From Roseovarius litorisediminis (lineage in GTDB: Bacteria > Pseudomonadota > Alphaproteobacteria > Rhodobacterales > Rhodobacteraceae): a DNA stretch of 64,000 nucleotides. A program made the translations under genes and the position numbers. The stretch covers positions 186,001 to 250,000 of the forward strand of contig NZ_FWFL01000002.1 in assembly GCF_900172295.1 (NCBI RefSeq), read 5' to 3'. The notes beneath the pieces are model-generated. The model had not been told where the DNA came from, made no database searches, and saw nothing but the letters and a program-made list of their open reading frames with translations. Position 1 is the stretch's first letter, and each line of letters starts with the position of its first letter. Shown here in pieces: positions 34,326 to 44,228 of this stretch.

Positions 34326-34405
34326 TGCGGGGTTTATCCCCGCATGTGCGCTAACGCGCAAGAGGTAACCTGACCCCCAACCTGTCCTTCCCCATGGGGG
34401 GAAGG
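34326..34405. repeat. Three successive GC-rich hairpins between engB and argB
   Basis: Stem 1: TGCGGGG/CCCCGCA (34326-34344). Stem 2: TGCGC/GCGCA (34347-34360). Stem 3: CCTTCCCC/GGGGAAGG (34386-34405). The close series in an intergenic gap resembles a REP/BIME-type cluster and may separate argB expression from engB. Confidence 0.55.
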
Positions 34406-34428
34406 GACCACGGTACAGGCCTACCCAG

Positions 34429-35079
34429 TCACTTGATCGTGGCGATTGTGGCACGCAGCGTGGACAGGCCGTCGCCTTTTTCACTGGATGTCAGGATAAT
34501 TTCGGGAAAGGCCGCCGGATGTGGGGCAAGCTTTTCGCGGACCTGCCTGAGGGTTATTTCAAGGTCTTTCGGCCTGACCTTGTCGATTTTTGTCAGCACG
34601 CATTGAAATGTAACGGCGGCGCTGTCGAGCAGGGTCATGATTTCTTCGTCTACGGGTTTGATACCATGGCGGGCGTCAACCAGAACAAAAGCGCGGCGCA
34701 GGGTTTGCCGACCGGAGAGGTATCTTTTCAGCAGGGCCTGCCATTTTTCAACAACCGGCAGGGGGGCATTTGCAAACCCGTAGCCAGGCAGATCGACCAG
34801 AAAATGGTTTTCGCCCAGGGTGAAGTAGTTGATTTCCTGTGTACGCCCTGGCGTATTTGAGGCCCGCGCCAAAGCTTTGCGCCCTGTCAGCGCATTGATC
34901 AGGCTTGATTTACCAACGTTGGAACGGCCAGCAAAGCAGACCTCGGTCCGGTCGGCATCGGGCAGACCCGACATTGCAACAACACCTTTCAGAAAATCGA
35001 CCTGACCGGCGAAAAGCTTCCGGCCCAGTTCGCTGGTCTGCTCGTCCGGTTCTTCGGCGATGGGAAACGAAAGCTGCAT
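34429..35079 (-). CDS. engB: Ribosome biogenesis GTP-binding protein EngB/YihA
   Basis: A 216-residue GTPase needed for large ribosomal subunit assembly. G1 GRSNVGKSSLINAL, G3 DLPGYG and G4 TKIDK are intact, with the TrmE-Era-EngA-like arrangement. Normal size for the family. Its start overlaps the MOSC gene stop (TGATG). yidC-MOSC-engB-argB order is as I recall it for Rhodobacterales. Confidence 0.95.
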   Translation of the reverse strand: MQLSFPIAEEPDEQTSELGRKLFAGQVDFLKGVVAMSGLPDADRTEVCFAGRSNVGKSSLINALTGRKALARASNTPGRTQEINYFTLGENHFLVDLPGYGFANAPLPVVEKWQALLKRYLSGRQTLRRAFVLVDARHGIKPVDEEIMTLLDSAAVTFQCVLTKIDKVRPKDLEITLRQVREKLAPHPAAFPEIILTSSEKGDGLSTLRATIATIK

Positions 35080-35822
35080 CAGAGAACAACAGCCTTGTCG
35101 CCGACAGAGATGTCGCCCGTGGTCGTAACTTCGGCATAGACGCCAAAATTCTGGTGGCGCCAGAATTTGTTCAATGCCCCAAGTGTATCGAGATCACGGA
35201 CACCTGTTGCGGGATTTGCGGTTGTCGCCAGGCATCGCAGGATCGGTTCTCTTATGGTGACCTTGGCGCTGCCGATGCGCAGCGTTTTGCCAATCCAGTC
35301 GAACTCTTCCCAGGGTTCGAGATTTTCAAGGTGGATATTGCAGCGCCAGCGCAAAGGTGAAACCTCTTGCCCCATCTTTTCCGACAGGTCGGCATTTGAA
35401 GCCATGTTTATCAGGCTGACCGAAGGATAATCGGTATCTGTCATGCCGCGCCCTTCAACCTTATGGATGCAGGCGGATTGAGCTCGGTCGGTAGGCATCA
35501 GCGGGCGGACCCAATCAAGAAATGCCGCCTGATCAGTATCGGGGTTGAAGGTGAGATCAGCAAGTTCGGGGTGGCTGAGCGTGAGGGTGTTTGTGCCCTC
35601 ATCGGTGCGGGTATTGATCGCCATCAGCGCGCCGTTCTTGGAACCGCGAGACCAGTTGACCGAAGGGGCCCATGCATCTTCACCTACGTGGGCCGCATCA
35701 TGCGCTACGGCCCAAAGCCTGTCCCATGGCATGGAGTGGCCTTTGGTCAGGGTGACGCGTTCCAACGCCTCGCGTCCGTGCCCCTTGATAGGGTGGCGCC
35801 AGAGGGCACAGACCCGAGGCAT
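35079..35822 (-). CDS. MOSC domain-containing protein
   Basis: A 247-residue protein: an N-terminal MOSC_N-like beta barrel (MPRVCALWRHPIKGHG start) and a C-terminal MOSC domain with the conserved Cys in EPILRCLAT and the end HQNFGVYAEVTTTGDISVGD. MOSC proteins bind or pass sulfur/molybdenum cofactor, as in mARC and YcbX, and reduce N-hydroxylated compounds. The specific substrate is unknown. TAATG overlap with yidC and TGATG overlap with engB indicate co-translation. Confidence 0.9.
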   Translation of the reverse strand: MPRVCALWRHPIKGHGREALERVTLTKGHSMPWDRLWAVAHDAAHVGEDAWAPSVNWSRGSKNGALMAINTRTDEGTNTLTLSHPELADLTFNPDTDQAAFLDWVRPLMPTDRAQSACIHKVEGRGMTDTDYPSVSLINMASNADLSEKMGQEVSPLRWRCNIHLENLEPWEEFDWIGKTLRIGSAKVTIREPILRCLATTANPATGVRDLDTLGALNKFWRHQNFGVYAEVTTTGDISVGDKAVVL

Positions 35823-37624
35823 TACTTGTCGTCCGGTTTTGGTTTGGGCTTGCGTTTGAAGCTGGAGACGATGTTGCCAAACACGTCGGGTTTATAGCCC
35901 TGGCTGCGCATGATCAGATATTGCTGGGTAAAGGTGATCGTGTTGTTTGCAATCCAATATACGACCAGTCCGCTGGCAAAGCTGCCCAGCATGAACATGA
36001 AGACCCAAGGCATCCATGCGAAGATCATCTGTTGCGTCGGATCAGTCGGGGCCGGGTTCAGCTTTTGCTGAAGCCACATCGAGATGCCCAGCAGAAGCGG
36101 CAGAATACCAATGAAGATGAGCGCCAGGATTGATCCGGGCTCGGGTGTGCCCCATGGCAGGGCGCCCCACAGATTGTAGAGTGACGACGGGTCTGGCGCT
36201 GAAAGGTCCTTGATCCAGCCGATCCAGGGGGCATGGCGCAGTTCAAGCGTGACGAAGATTACTTTGTAGAGCGAGAAGAAGATCGGGATCTGGAGCAGAA
36301 TTGGCAGGCAGCCTGACGCCGGGTTGACCTTTTCTTTCTTGTAAAGCTCCATCATGCTTTTTTGCAATTGCTGGCGGTCGTCGCCGGCGGCGGCTTTGAG
36401 CTCTTCCATACGCGGTTGCAGCTCTTTCATCTTCGCCATCGAGACGTAGGATTTGAAAGCCAGAGGAAGCAACGCGGCCTTGATAATCAGAGTCAGGGCG
36501 ATGATCGACCAGCCCATATTCCCGATCAGGGCGTTCAGATTGTGCAGCAGCCAGAAGATTGGCTTGGTCAGGAAAAAGAACCAACCCCAATCGATTGAAT
36601 CAAGAAACCCTTCCACGTTGGCCTGGTTTTGGTAGGAACGGATTGTGTCCCATTCCTTGGCGCCGGCAAACAGTCGTGTGTGCACTGTCGCCGTTTCACC
36701 GGGGGCAAGCGTTTCAGTGCGGAGTTTTGAGTTTGTTTGATAGATGTCGCGGCGTGCATCGTGAAAAGTGCTTATTTTCGCACCAGATTCATTTTGGGGT
36801 ATCAGGGTGGCCATCCAGAAGTGATCGGTAAATCCGGTCCAGCCATCGGCCTCGACTGCGATTTCTTTCAGGGCGCTTGCAGGTTCGAAATCTTCATAAT
36901 CGGATTCGGTCAGTTCGCCGTCGATCATCCGAATCCCACCTTCGTGGAGGATGAAGAAGTTTTTCAGATCGGCCGGCATTCCATGCCGGGCGAGGATACC
37001 GTAGGGCGCCATTGAGACGCTGCTAGTGCCCGAGTTTTCAACGGTTTGGGAAATTTCGAACATAAAATCGGCGTCAACGCTGATCTGGCGTTTGAACACC
37101 TGCCCCGCTCCGTTGTCCCATTTCAGCGTGACGGGAGTGTCAGGAGTCAGTTTTTCTCCGGCTTCGACCTGCCAGATTGTGTTGGCGTTTGGCACTTGCT
37201 CGGCATTCAGACCTGCGCCGGGCGCCCAACCGAACAGGGCATAATAGGGCGCATCGCTGCCGACAGGTTTTAGCAAATGTACGATATCAGAGCCGGGATC
37301 CAGCGTTTCACGATAATTCTTCAACGACAGGTCGTCAATTCGACCACCCTGCAACGACAGAGTCCCTTTCAGGCTGGGGGTATCGATTTCCAGACGTGGC
37401 GCTTCGGGGGCGGTTGCCTCTGTGACCTCAGCGGTAGATGTGGCACTCTTTTCGCCCGAAGTATCCACAGACGGCGTTATCGCAGTATCGGTGGCGACTA
37501 CCGCAGGGGCATTCGGATCCACTGATTGCGTTTCCGGCGGCGGAAACATCACAAACCACACCATAATAACGATGAAGCTTAGCGCAGTTGCGAGGATTAG
37601 ATTCTTGTTCTGATCGTCCATCAC
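35822..37624 (-). CDS. yidC: Membrane protein insertase YidC
   Basis: A 600-residue insertase that places and folds proteins in the inner membrane alone or with Sec. N-terminal helix (LILATALSFIVIMVWFVMF, residues 9-27), an acidic linker, a large periplasmic beta domain (about 70-340), and the conserved five-helix core with GWSIIALTLIIKAALLPLA, KVNPASGCLPILLQIPIFF and WMPWVFMFMLGSFASGLVVY. The basic tail (KRKPKPKPDDK) is usual. It normally lies near rnpA-rpmH; here an EAL gene and ttcA sit upstream. Confidence 0.96.
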   Translation of the reverse strand: MMDDQNKNLILATALSFIVIMVWFVMFPPPETQSVDPNAPAVVATDTAITPSVDTSGEKSATSTAEVTEATAPEAPRLEIDTPSLKGTLSLQGGRIDDLSLKNYRETLDPGSDIVHLLKPVGSDAPYYALFGWAPGAGLNAEQVPNANTIWQVEAGEKLTPDTPVTLKWDNGAGQVFKRQISVDADFMFEISQTVENSGTSSVSMAPYGILARHGMPADLKNFFILHEGGIRMIDGELTESDYEDFEPASALKEIAVEADGWTGFTDHFWMATLIPQNESGAKISTFHDARRDIYQTNSKLRTETLAPGETATVHTRLFAGAKEWDTIRSYQNQANVEGFLDSIDWGWFFFLTKPIFWLLHNLNALIGNMGWSIIALTLIIKAALLPLAFKSYVSMAKMKELQPRMEELKAAAGDDRQQLQKSMMELYKKEKVNPASGCLPILLQIPIFFSLYKVIFVTLELRHAPWIGWIKDLSAPDPSSLYNLWGALPWGTPEPGSILALIFIGILPLLLGISMWLQQKLNPAPTDPTQQMIFAWMPWVFMFMLGSFASGLVVYWIANNTITFTQQYLIMRSQGYKPDVFGNIVSSFKRKPKPKPDDK

Positions 37625-37732
37625 CGATGGTCACTTATCTGTTTCATGTCAGGGGGGTTCAACAGAGTGCTGATCAAAAGGTCAAGGGGATTCGGGGAAA
37701 ACCTACAATTCGCAGGCTGTGCGGCAGTATCT

Positions 37733-39298
37733 TTAACCTGTATGACGTCCGATCGTCGGCGCCTTCGAGAGTTTCGACAAATGTGCATTCATCCAATCGG
37801 CAGTCATATCGAATGGCATTGGTCGGCCGATCCCGAATCCCTGAACATGTCTGCACCCCAACTGTGCCAACATGGCATGTTCCCCTGCGCTTTCGACGCC
37901 CTCGGCCAGAGAATCGAGCCCTAGGCTTTCGGACATTACAAGGATTGCCGAAACCATGCGCTGTTGTTCAGGGTCCTGATCAATTTTCAAAACGAAAGAG
38001 CGATCTATTTTTAGCCGTTGCACCGCAAAACGTCTGATCGATGAGATTGAGGCGTGGCCGGTTCCGAAATCGTCAAGATCAATCAGGCAACCCAGTGTTG
38101 CCAGCGCGCTTATGTTGCGTGTTACCATGTCTTTGGGGGATATGCCTATGACGGTCTCAAGTATTTCGACAGCAAGCCGATCGGGTTTCAGTTCGAACCG
38201 GTCAAGCTGCCATTCTATCTTTTCCACCAAGCGGGGGTTTTGCAATTCAGACGAAGAAAAATTCACACCGATATGAGGGACATTGAACCCCAGTTGGTCC
38301 CATCTGCTCAGGGCAGTTAGGGCCTGAAAAAGCATGACCTCACCCAGCCGCTCGATGCTACCTGATGCTTCGATAGCAGGAAGAAACTCGATTGGTGCAA
38401 TCATGCCGTGGTCAGGGTGCATCCAACGTGCCAAGGCTTCAAATCCAGTGACCTGTCCGGTGTCGGTTGAGATTTGGGGCTGATACCACGCTTGGAATTG
38501 GCCAGCATCCAGCGCCTTTTTGATCTCATCCGCTAAAAGGTGCGGGCAGGCCTGAAAGTCACCCATCCCTTGTGAATAAGCCCTAAGGGCAGATGGCCCA
38601 TGCCTAAGCGCTTCGCGCAGCGCAAGGGTTGCTGAATCCACAAGGGATTTGCCTGATGGACTGGCGATGTCCGTGGTCATGCAAAACCCAACTGAAACCG
38701 ACAGATAGATTGTGGTGGTGTCCAGCGCGATTGGTTCTTCAACGGCAGCCTGAAAGCGCGAGGCCATTTGCAGACAAGTTTCGAGGTTCAGGTGTTTTAC
38801 CGGCGCAGTAGCGACCCCGATCTGACGAATGGGCAAAGGGATCACTTGGTCCCTTGTTCGGATGGCACTCTGCAAACGCTTAGCACACAGGCTCATGACA
38901 TCTTCAGCCGCTTGCTGACCGTACCGCTCGTGGATCGCATGGAAGTCATCAATTTCAATGAGGAAACAAGCAGTTTTTTGATTGGTTTTTCGGGTTTCGG
39001 CCAAAAAACCATCCAACGTCTTGTGGATATTGTTGCCACCGAATTCAGCGAAATGAGGCGCATTTTGGTTTGGGTTTCCGGAGAGGAAATGTTGGAAAAT
39101 GTATTGGAAAAATGGAAATCCCAACGCCACAGCCACTAACAGTATTTCACCGCCCAGCCAGAATCCGACCAGTACAAATGCTGGCAGAAATGCCAGAAGA
39201 TGCCGCCCGGACAAGGCGGATATCAGTGTCGGCCAGATATTCGATAGTTTGCTGCAAAGATGCGAAAGCATTTCCTGAATCGCGAGAATACAAGCCAA
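37733..39298 (-). CDS. EAL-domain c-di-GMP phosphodiesterase with degenerate GGDEF domain
   Basis: A 521-residue protein with two N-terminal membrane helices (about 34-72), a GGDEF-like domain (about 105-245) and an EAL domain (about 255-505). At the GGDEF site the sequence reads RQIGVATAP, so cyclase activity should be lost. The EAL domain keeps the metal and catalytic residues: FEALARW (Glu287), NFSSSEL, EILETV, DDFGTGHAS, KIDRSF and AEGVES. It should hydrolyse c-di-GMP at the membrane. It lies between yidC and ttcA, an unusual place for a signalling gene. Confidence 0.88.
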   Translation of the reverse strand: MACILAIQEMLSHLCSKLSNIWPTLISALSGRHLLAFLPAFVLVGFWLGGEILLVAVALGFPFFQYIFQHFLSGNPNQNAPHFAEFGGNNIHKTLDGFLAETRKTNQKTACFLIEIDDFHAIHERYGQQAAEDVMSLCAKRLQSAIRTRDQVIPLPIRQIGVATAPVKHLNLETCLQMASRFQAAVEEPIALDTTTIYLSVSVGFCMTTDIASPSGKSLVDSATLALREALRHGPSALRAYSQGMGDFQACPHLLADEIKKALDAGQFQAWYQPQISTDTGQVTGFEALARWMHPDHGMIAPIEFLPAIEASGSIERLGEVMLFQALTALSRWDQLGFNVPHIGVNFSSSELQNPRLVEKIEWQLDRFELKPDRLAVEILETVIGISPKDMVTRNISALATLGCLIDLDDFGTGHASISSIRRFAVQRLKIDRSFVLKIDQDPEQQRMVSAILVMSESLGLDSLAEGVESAGEHAMLAQLGCRHVQGFGIGRPMPFDMTADWMNAHLSKLSKAPTIGRHTG

Positions 39299-39325
39299 AG
39301 CTATCCGTCGGGTCTCAACACGCGC

Positions 39326-40195
39326 TTAACGCAATTTCGGCAACCCCTCGGGATTTCCTTCAAGTTTTAGGGAATTTGTCCCAAGCCCTGCAAAATCGAA
39401 AAGCTTTGGATCAAGCAGGTGCGAGGGGCGGGCGTTCATCAGGGCGCGAAACATGACCTGACGGCGACCGGGTGCGTTTTTTTCCCAGCCATCCAGGATT
39501 TGTTTTACTTGCTGTCGCTGCAGACCGTCCTGTGACCCGCAAAGATCGCAGGGGATGATCGGGTAGTTCATGGCCTTGGCAAACTTTTCGCAATCCGCTT
39601 CGGCGACATGGGCCAGCGGGCGGTAGACAAAAAGGTCGCCCTCTTCATTCACTAGTTTAGGTGGCATCGTAGCCAGCCGCCCACCGTGAAAAAGGTTCAT
39701 GAAAAAGGTCTCGAGGATATCGTCACGATGATGACCCAGAACGACCGCCGAACATCCTTCTTCGCGGGCGATACGATAAAGGTTTCCCCTGCGAAGGCGG
39801 GAACATAGCGCACAATAAGTGCGTCCGGCGGGTACTTTATCGACCACGATCGAATACGTGTCCTGATACTCGATCCGGTGGGGCACATCGCGATCGGACA
39901 GGAATTTTGGCAATACCGTCGCCGGGAAACCGGGCTGCCCCTGATCCAGGTTACAGGCCAGCAGCTCGACGGGCAGCAAACCGCGCCATTTCAGTTCATA
40001 AAGGACCGCCAGAAGCGTGTAGCTGTCCTTGCCGCCAGACAGGCACACCAGCCAGCGGGCATCGTTTTGAATCATGCCGTACTGTTCAATCGCCTCGCGG
40101 GTCTGGCGAACAATGCGTTTGCGCAGCTTTTTAAACTCGGTGCTTGAGGGCGCCTCGGAAAAAAGCGGATGGATATCGTCATGATCATCAAGCAT
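39326..40195 (-). CDS. ttcA: tRNA 2-thiocytidine(32) synthetase TtcA
   Basis: A 289-residue PP-loop ATPase that thiolates cytidine 32 of some tRNAs. PP-loop SGGKDS at 53-58; Fe-S cysteines Cys128 and Cys131 (CALC) and Cys216/219 (CDLC), as required for the [4Fe-4S] cluster; [16 protein letters not shown] is also conserved. Size fits the family (about 290-310). It starts the minus-strand run that continues into the EAL gene 27 bp later. Confidence 0.95.
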   Translation of the reverse strand: MLDDHDDIHPLFSEAPSSTEFKKLRKRIVRQTREAIEQYGMIQNDARWLVCLSGGKDSYTLLAVLYELKWRGLLPVELLACNLDQGQPGFPATVLPKFLSDRDVPHRIEYQDTYSIVVDKVPAGRTYCALCSRLRRGNLYRIAREEGCSAVVLGHHRDDILETFFMNLFHGGRLATMPPKLVNEEGDLFVYRPLAHVAEADCEKFAKAMNYPIIPCDLCGSQDGLQRQQVKQILDGWEKNAPGRRQVMFRALMNARPSHLLDPKLFDFAGLGTNSLKLEGNPEGLPKLR

Positions 40196-40635
40196 GGAGC
40201 GGCTTTAGGGCTTTTGCGGGAGCCGGGCAAGAGGATTGCAGAACCCGTGATGACTTGGGCGCACTGTGGGGTAAGGCCCGCCGTTTGAGACCGCGACGAC
40301 AGGATATGGGGCACCTATGGCTTGGGTATGGCCGACGTCCCGACGTTGAGAGGTTAATGGGACGGGGCCGGTTTTGCGGGTTTTATTCTGCCTGACGCAA
40401 CTCTGAGCAAGTGACTGGTTCGGTTTTAATATGCAAGATCGGATGGCTGGCGACTGCCGGGTTTGAGCCTGTATCAGCACTGTCTGAAATTCTGAAGATT
40501 GATAGCGAATGGCCTTGGTTCCGAGCAGGTGCAGCGGCGGCTCAAGGCCAGACTCCAACCATTTAGTAGGGCGTCTTATGGCAGAAAGCGCCACAAAGCT
40601 GTCGCGCCTGACAGATGGAACGGCAGGTTCTGGCC
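40196..40635. other. 440-bp intergenic region, no supported gene
   Basis: Between ttcA and tlpA (both minus strand). Open frames on both strands have atypical, basic composition and no ribosome site. It must contain the ttcA promoter. No clear tRNA, repeat or terminator was seen. Confidence 0.45.
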
Positions 40636-41202
40636 TTACGTGGCATCCGCCCCGTCGATCAGTGCCTGGATGATGGACTGAGCGCTGTCCGAGTTCCATT
40701 CGGCGTCGCCCAGAAGGCGGCCGATTTCCATGCCGTTTTTGTCTAGCAAAACGGTAATTGGCAGGCCGAAAACGCCCATTTCGCGGGCAAGTGCGCTTTG
40801 CGGGTCGCGGTGCAGGGGCAGGTTGCTGACGCCGATTTCATCAAAGAACTTCTTCATCGCGGGGGCGGGATTACGCCCGGTGGCGATGGTAATAACCTGA
40901 AAATTTTCGCCACCCATCCGGGTTTGAAGGTCTGACAGCATCGGCATTTCAGCGCGGCAGGGTGCGCACCACGTGGCCCAGAAGTTCAGGACGGTGTATT
41001 TTCCACGAAAATCAGCCAATGTACCCTGACTTCCATCTTCACGTTCAAACCTGGCATCTGAGACGGCTTTGGGTTGGGTATGGAAGTTGAGTTTCTTCAT
41101 ATCCCCGTCACGCAGGGCTTCAAGGGCGGTAGTATCGGCAAAACCCATGTTTGCACCAAGCGCAACAGCCATATAAAGGACGATCAAACGAAAGATTTTC
41201 AT
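40636..41202 (-). CDS. TlpA-family thiol:disulfide oxidoreductase
   Basis: A 188-residue exported thioredoxin-fold protein: signal peptide to about residue 22 (NMGFAD), the active site [15 protein letters not shown] with Cys79 and Cys82, and cis-Pro region [10 protein letters not shown]. TlpA-type proteins reduce periplasmic disulfides, for example for cytochrome c or oxidase copper-site maturation. It is divergent from argH with a 24-bp gap, so the two promoters overlap coding or leader sequence. Divergent tlpA-argH is, from memory, a recurring roseobacter arrangement. Confidence 0.9.
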   Translation of the reverse strand: MKIFRLIVLYMAVALGANMGFADTTALEALRDGDMKKLNFHTQPKAVSDARFEREDGSQGTLADFRGKYTVLNFWATWCAPCRAEMPMLSDLQTRMGGENFQVITIATGRNPAPAMKKFFDEIGVSNLPLHRDPQSALAREMGVFGLPITVLLDKNGMEIGRLLGDAEWNSDSAQSIIQALIDGADAT

Positions 41203-41226
41203 AAATCCCTCCGAAGGGCAAAAGAC

Positions 41227-42618
41227 ATGACTGACAAGACCTCGAACCAGATGTGGGGCGGCCGCTTTGCCGCCGGGCCGGACGCGATCATGGAAGCAAT
41301 TAATGCATCAATCGGGTTCGACAAGCGGATGGCGGCACAGGATATCGCCGGATCAAGGGCCCATGCCGCCATGTTGGCGGCCACAGGCATTGTCAGTGAT
41401 AGTGATGCCAGTGCTATGAGGGAAGGTCTTCTCACGGTCTTGTCAGAAATTGAGGGTGGAAAATTTCAGTTTTCGACCGCTCTGGAAGACATTCACATGA
41501 ATGTCGAGGCGCGACTAAAAGACATAATTGGCGAACCTGCAGGGCGTCTGCATACGGGTCGCAGCAGGAACGATCAGGTGGCGACTGATTTCAAACTCTG
41601 GGTACGGGACCAGCTTGATGCGGTTGATGGTGCGCTGCAGGCGTTGATGCGGGCATTGTTGGTGCAGGCCGAGGCGGGTGCCGATTGGGTCATGCCGGGC
41701 TTTACCCACCTGCAAGTGGCACAGCCAGTGACCTGGGGGCATCACATGATGGCCTATGTAGAAATGTTTGCGCGGGATTTGTCGCGCATCCGCGATGCCC
41801 GCCGACGGATGAATGAATGCCCGCTTGGGGCCGCGGCGCTGGCCGGTACGTCTTTTCCGATTGACCGGGACATGACGGCAAATGCCCTTGGCTTTGACCG
41901 ACCTGCTGCCAATTCCCTAGACGCTGTCAGCGACCGGGATTTTGCGCTGGAATTTCTGGCTGCGGCCAGCATTTGCGCCATGCACCTGAGCAGAATGGCC
42001 GAAGAATTGGTGATCTGGTCGTCGGCGCAGTTCCGGTTTGTGGCGTTGAGTGATCGGTTTTCAACCGGTTCATCTATCATGCCACAAAAGAAAAACCCCG
42101 ATGCCGCCGAGCTGATCCGCGCCAAGATCGGACGGATTTTCGGGGCCAATGTGGCCCTGATGACGGTAATGAAGGGCCTGCCTATGGCCTATTCCAAGGA
42201 CATGCAGGAAGACAAGGAACAGGTTTTTGATGCCGCTGACAACATTATGCTGGCGTTGGCTGCTATGGAAGGCATGGTGCGCGACATGTCCGCGAATGTT
42301 GAAAACCTCGAAGCGGCAGCGGGCAGTGGGTTTTCCACCGCAACTGATCTGGCCGACTGGTTGGTTCGGGTGTTGGATATGCCCTTCCGTGAGGCACATC
42401 ATGTGACCGGCTCGCTCGTGGCGATGGCCGAAAAGAAAGGGTGTGACCTGCCTGATCTGAGCCTTGAAGATATGCAATCGGTGCACAAAAACATCCGCGA
42501 GGACGTGTTTGATGTTCTTGGGGTCCACAACTCGGTCGCGTCTCGTGTAAGCTATGGTGGGACAGCACCGGCCCGGGTGCGGGCGCAGATCACACGCTGG
42601 AAGGAGATTTTGGCATGA
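41227..42618 (+). CDS. argH: Argininosuccinate lyase
   Basis: A 463-residue lyase splitting argininosuccinate into arginine and fumarate, last step of arginine synthesis. [11 protein letters not shown] at the N terminus, [29 protein letters not shown] and the fumarase-superfamily signature [12 protein letters not shown] are intact. The start is ATG 41227 (GAAGGG upstream); the frame extends back over the tlpA start but that part is non-coding. The stop overlaps the following small lipoprotein gene. Confidence 0.96.
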   Translation: MTDKTSNQMWGGRFAAGPDAIMEAINASIGFDKRMAAQDIAGSRAHAAMLAATGIVSDSDASAMREGLLTVLSEIEGGKFQFSTALEDIHMNVEARLKDIIGEPAGRLHTGRSRNDQVATDFKLWVRDQLDAVDGALQALMRALLVQAEAGADWVMPGFTHLQVAQPVTWGHHMMAYVEMFARDLSRIRDARRRMNECPLGAAALAGTSFPIDRDMTANALGFDRPAANSLDAVSDRDFALEFLAAASICAMHLSRMAEELVIWSSAQFRFVALSDRFSTGSSIMPQKKNPDAAELIRAKIGRIFGANVALMTVMKGLPMAYSKDMQEDKEQVFDAADNIMLALAAMEGMVRDMSANVENLEAAAGSGFSTATDLADWLVRVLDMPFREAHHVTGSLVAMAEKKGCDLPDLSLEDMQSVHKNIREDVFDVLGVHNSVASRVSYGGTAPARVRAQITRWKEILA

Positions 42619-42794
42619 GAATTGCTGTTTTAGTCGTCGCTCTGACAGCATTGGCAGGCTGCGGCGTGGATGGGGAGCCGATCCGACCGTCAATGAATAC
42701 CAACATCGGAGTGGGCAGCCATGGGGTGCACACCTCAACCAGCGTAGGCGCTAGTGTGGGCAATGTCAGCGTTGGGGTCGGTGTGGGCCTATAA
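42615..42794 (+). CDS. Small lipoprotein (59 aa) downstream of argH
   Basis: A short gene with GGAAGGAG before the ATG, overlapping argH by 4 bp. The product begins [20 protein letters not shown]: a lipoprotein signal with lipobox LAGC (Cys16). The mature part of about 44 residues is Gly/Val/Ser-rich, ending [12 protein letters not shown], with alternating small and hydrophobic residues. Function is unknown. I recall comparable tiny lipoproteins after argH in related genomes, as with the LptM-like peptide next to dapF and lysA in gammaproteobacteria; here too lysA follows. Confidence 0.8.
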   Translation: MRIAVLVVALTALAGCGVDGEPIRPSMNTNIGVGSHGVHTSTSVGASVGNVSVGVGVGL

Positions 42795-42924
42795 CCAGAC
42801 GGGTCGTGGCGGTAGGTGCCGCAATCCCTGACTATTTTACCAAGAAGACGCAGGGGCGTGGCACCTGCAATTGCATTGTTTGGGCGCTTTGATATGACGC
42901 AGCCCAGAGGTAAGGACGAGGGCC

Positions 42925-44190
42925 ATGGATCATTTCAATTACCGCAACGGCGAGCTTTTTGCCGAAGATGTGCCGGTGGCGGAAATCGCGGCCCAGGTTG
43001 GTACGCCGTTTTATTGCTATTCCACCGCCACGCTGGAGCGGCATTTTCGCCTGTTCGATGAAGCCCTGGAAGGCATGCCGCATCTGGTATGCTATGCCAT
43101 GAAAGCCGCCAGTAATCAGGCGATATTGAAGACTCTTTCCGCATTGGGCGCCGGAATGGATGTGGTTTCGGGCGGTGAATATGCGCGCGCAATTTCCGCT
43201 GGTGTACCGGGAGAAAAGATCGTTTTTTCGGGCATCGGGAAGACGCGTGACGAAATGCGAATCGCGCTTGCGGGCGGAATTCGTCAATTCAACGTCGAAA
43301 GCGAACCAGAAATGGTCGCGTTGAACGACGTGGCTGTTGAAATGGGCAAAGTGGCACCCATTACAGTGCGGGTGAACCCCGATGTTGACGCCAAGACCCA
43401 TGCCAAGATTGCCACAGGCAAGTCCGAGAACAAGTTTGGCATTCCAATCAGCCGCGCGCGCGAAGTTTATGCTGAAGCAGCCACCATGCCGGGTTTACAG
43501 GTGATCGGGATAGATGTGCATATCGGCAGCCAGTTGACCGAGTTGGAGCCATTCAGGCTGGCATACCAAAAAGTGGCTGAACTCACCGAAACCCTGCGTG
43601 CTGATGGCCATGACATACAGCGGTTGGATCTGGGCGGTGGACTGGGCATTCCTTATACTCGATCCAATGAGGCGCCTCCGCTGCCCACCGAATACGGGAG
43701 CCTGATCAAGGAAACCCTGGGGCATCTGGGGTGTGAGATCGAGATCGAGCCCGGGCGCCTGGTGGCTGGAAACGCTGGCATCATGGTGTCCGAGGTGATC
43801 TATGTAAAATCCGGTGAAGGGCGGAATTTTCTTATCCTTGACGGGGCGATGAATGACTTGATTCGCCCGGCGATGTATGACGCCCATCACGATATCATTC
43901 CGGTGATCGAGCCCACAGCCGGTGCCGAGCAGACGCCCTATGATATCGTTGGGCCGGTTTGCGAGTCTGGCGATACTTTTGCCAAACAGCGCATGATGCC
44001 GCCAGTGAAAGCAGGTGATCTTTTGGTGTTTCGCAGTGCTGGTGCCTACGGCGCGGTGATGTCGAGCGAGTATAATACCCGCCCGCTGATCCCCGAAGTT
44101 CTGGTGCATGAGCATCAATTCGCCGTCATTCGACAAAGACCGACCTTTGACGAGATGATAAATCGCGATACCATCCCTGAATGGCTGTGA
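42925..44190 (+). CDS. lysA: Diaminopimelate decarboxylase
   Basis: A 421-residue PLP enzyme that converts meso-diaminopimelate to lysine. PLP lysine in CYAMKAASN (Lys60), phosphate loop LGGGLGIPY, IEPGRLVAGNAG, and the active-site Cys in GPVCESGDTF; AYGAVMSSEYN near the end. GACGAGGGCC precedes the ATG. It sits after argH and the small lipoprotein, separated by 130 bp, and 38 bp before the DUF4175 gene. Confidence 0.96.
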   Translation: MDHFNYRNGELFAEDVPVAEIAAQVGTPFYCYSTATLERHFRLFDEALEGMPHLVCYAMKAASNQAILKTLSALGAGMDVVSGGEYARAISAGVPGEKIVFSGIGKTRDEMRIALAGGIRQFNVESEPEMVALNDVAVEMGKVAPITVRVNPDVDAKTHAKIATGKSENKFGIPISRAREVYAEAATMPGLQVIGIDVHIGSQLTELEPFRLAYQKVAELTETLRADGHDIQRLDLGGGLGIPYTRSNEAPPLPTEYGSLIKETLGHLGCEIEIEPGRLVAGNAGIMVSEVIYVKSGEGRNFLILDGAMNDLIRPAMYDAHHDIIPVIEPTAGAEQTPYDIVGPVCESGDTFAKQRMMPPVKAGDLLVFRSAGAYGAVMSSEYNTRPLIPEVLVHEHQFAVIRQRPTFDEMINRDTIPEWL

Positions 44191-44228
44191 TGCGATAGGC
44201 GCGTCCGGGCCCTGAAATTGTGCGGATC

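Noticed and set aside
40205-40699. 164-codon minus-strand frame and a 60-codon plus-strand frame between ttcA and tlpA
   Set aside because: Composition is atypical, both overlap the tlpA gene end, and no motifs are present; an IS remnant was considered but no terminal repeats were found.
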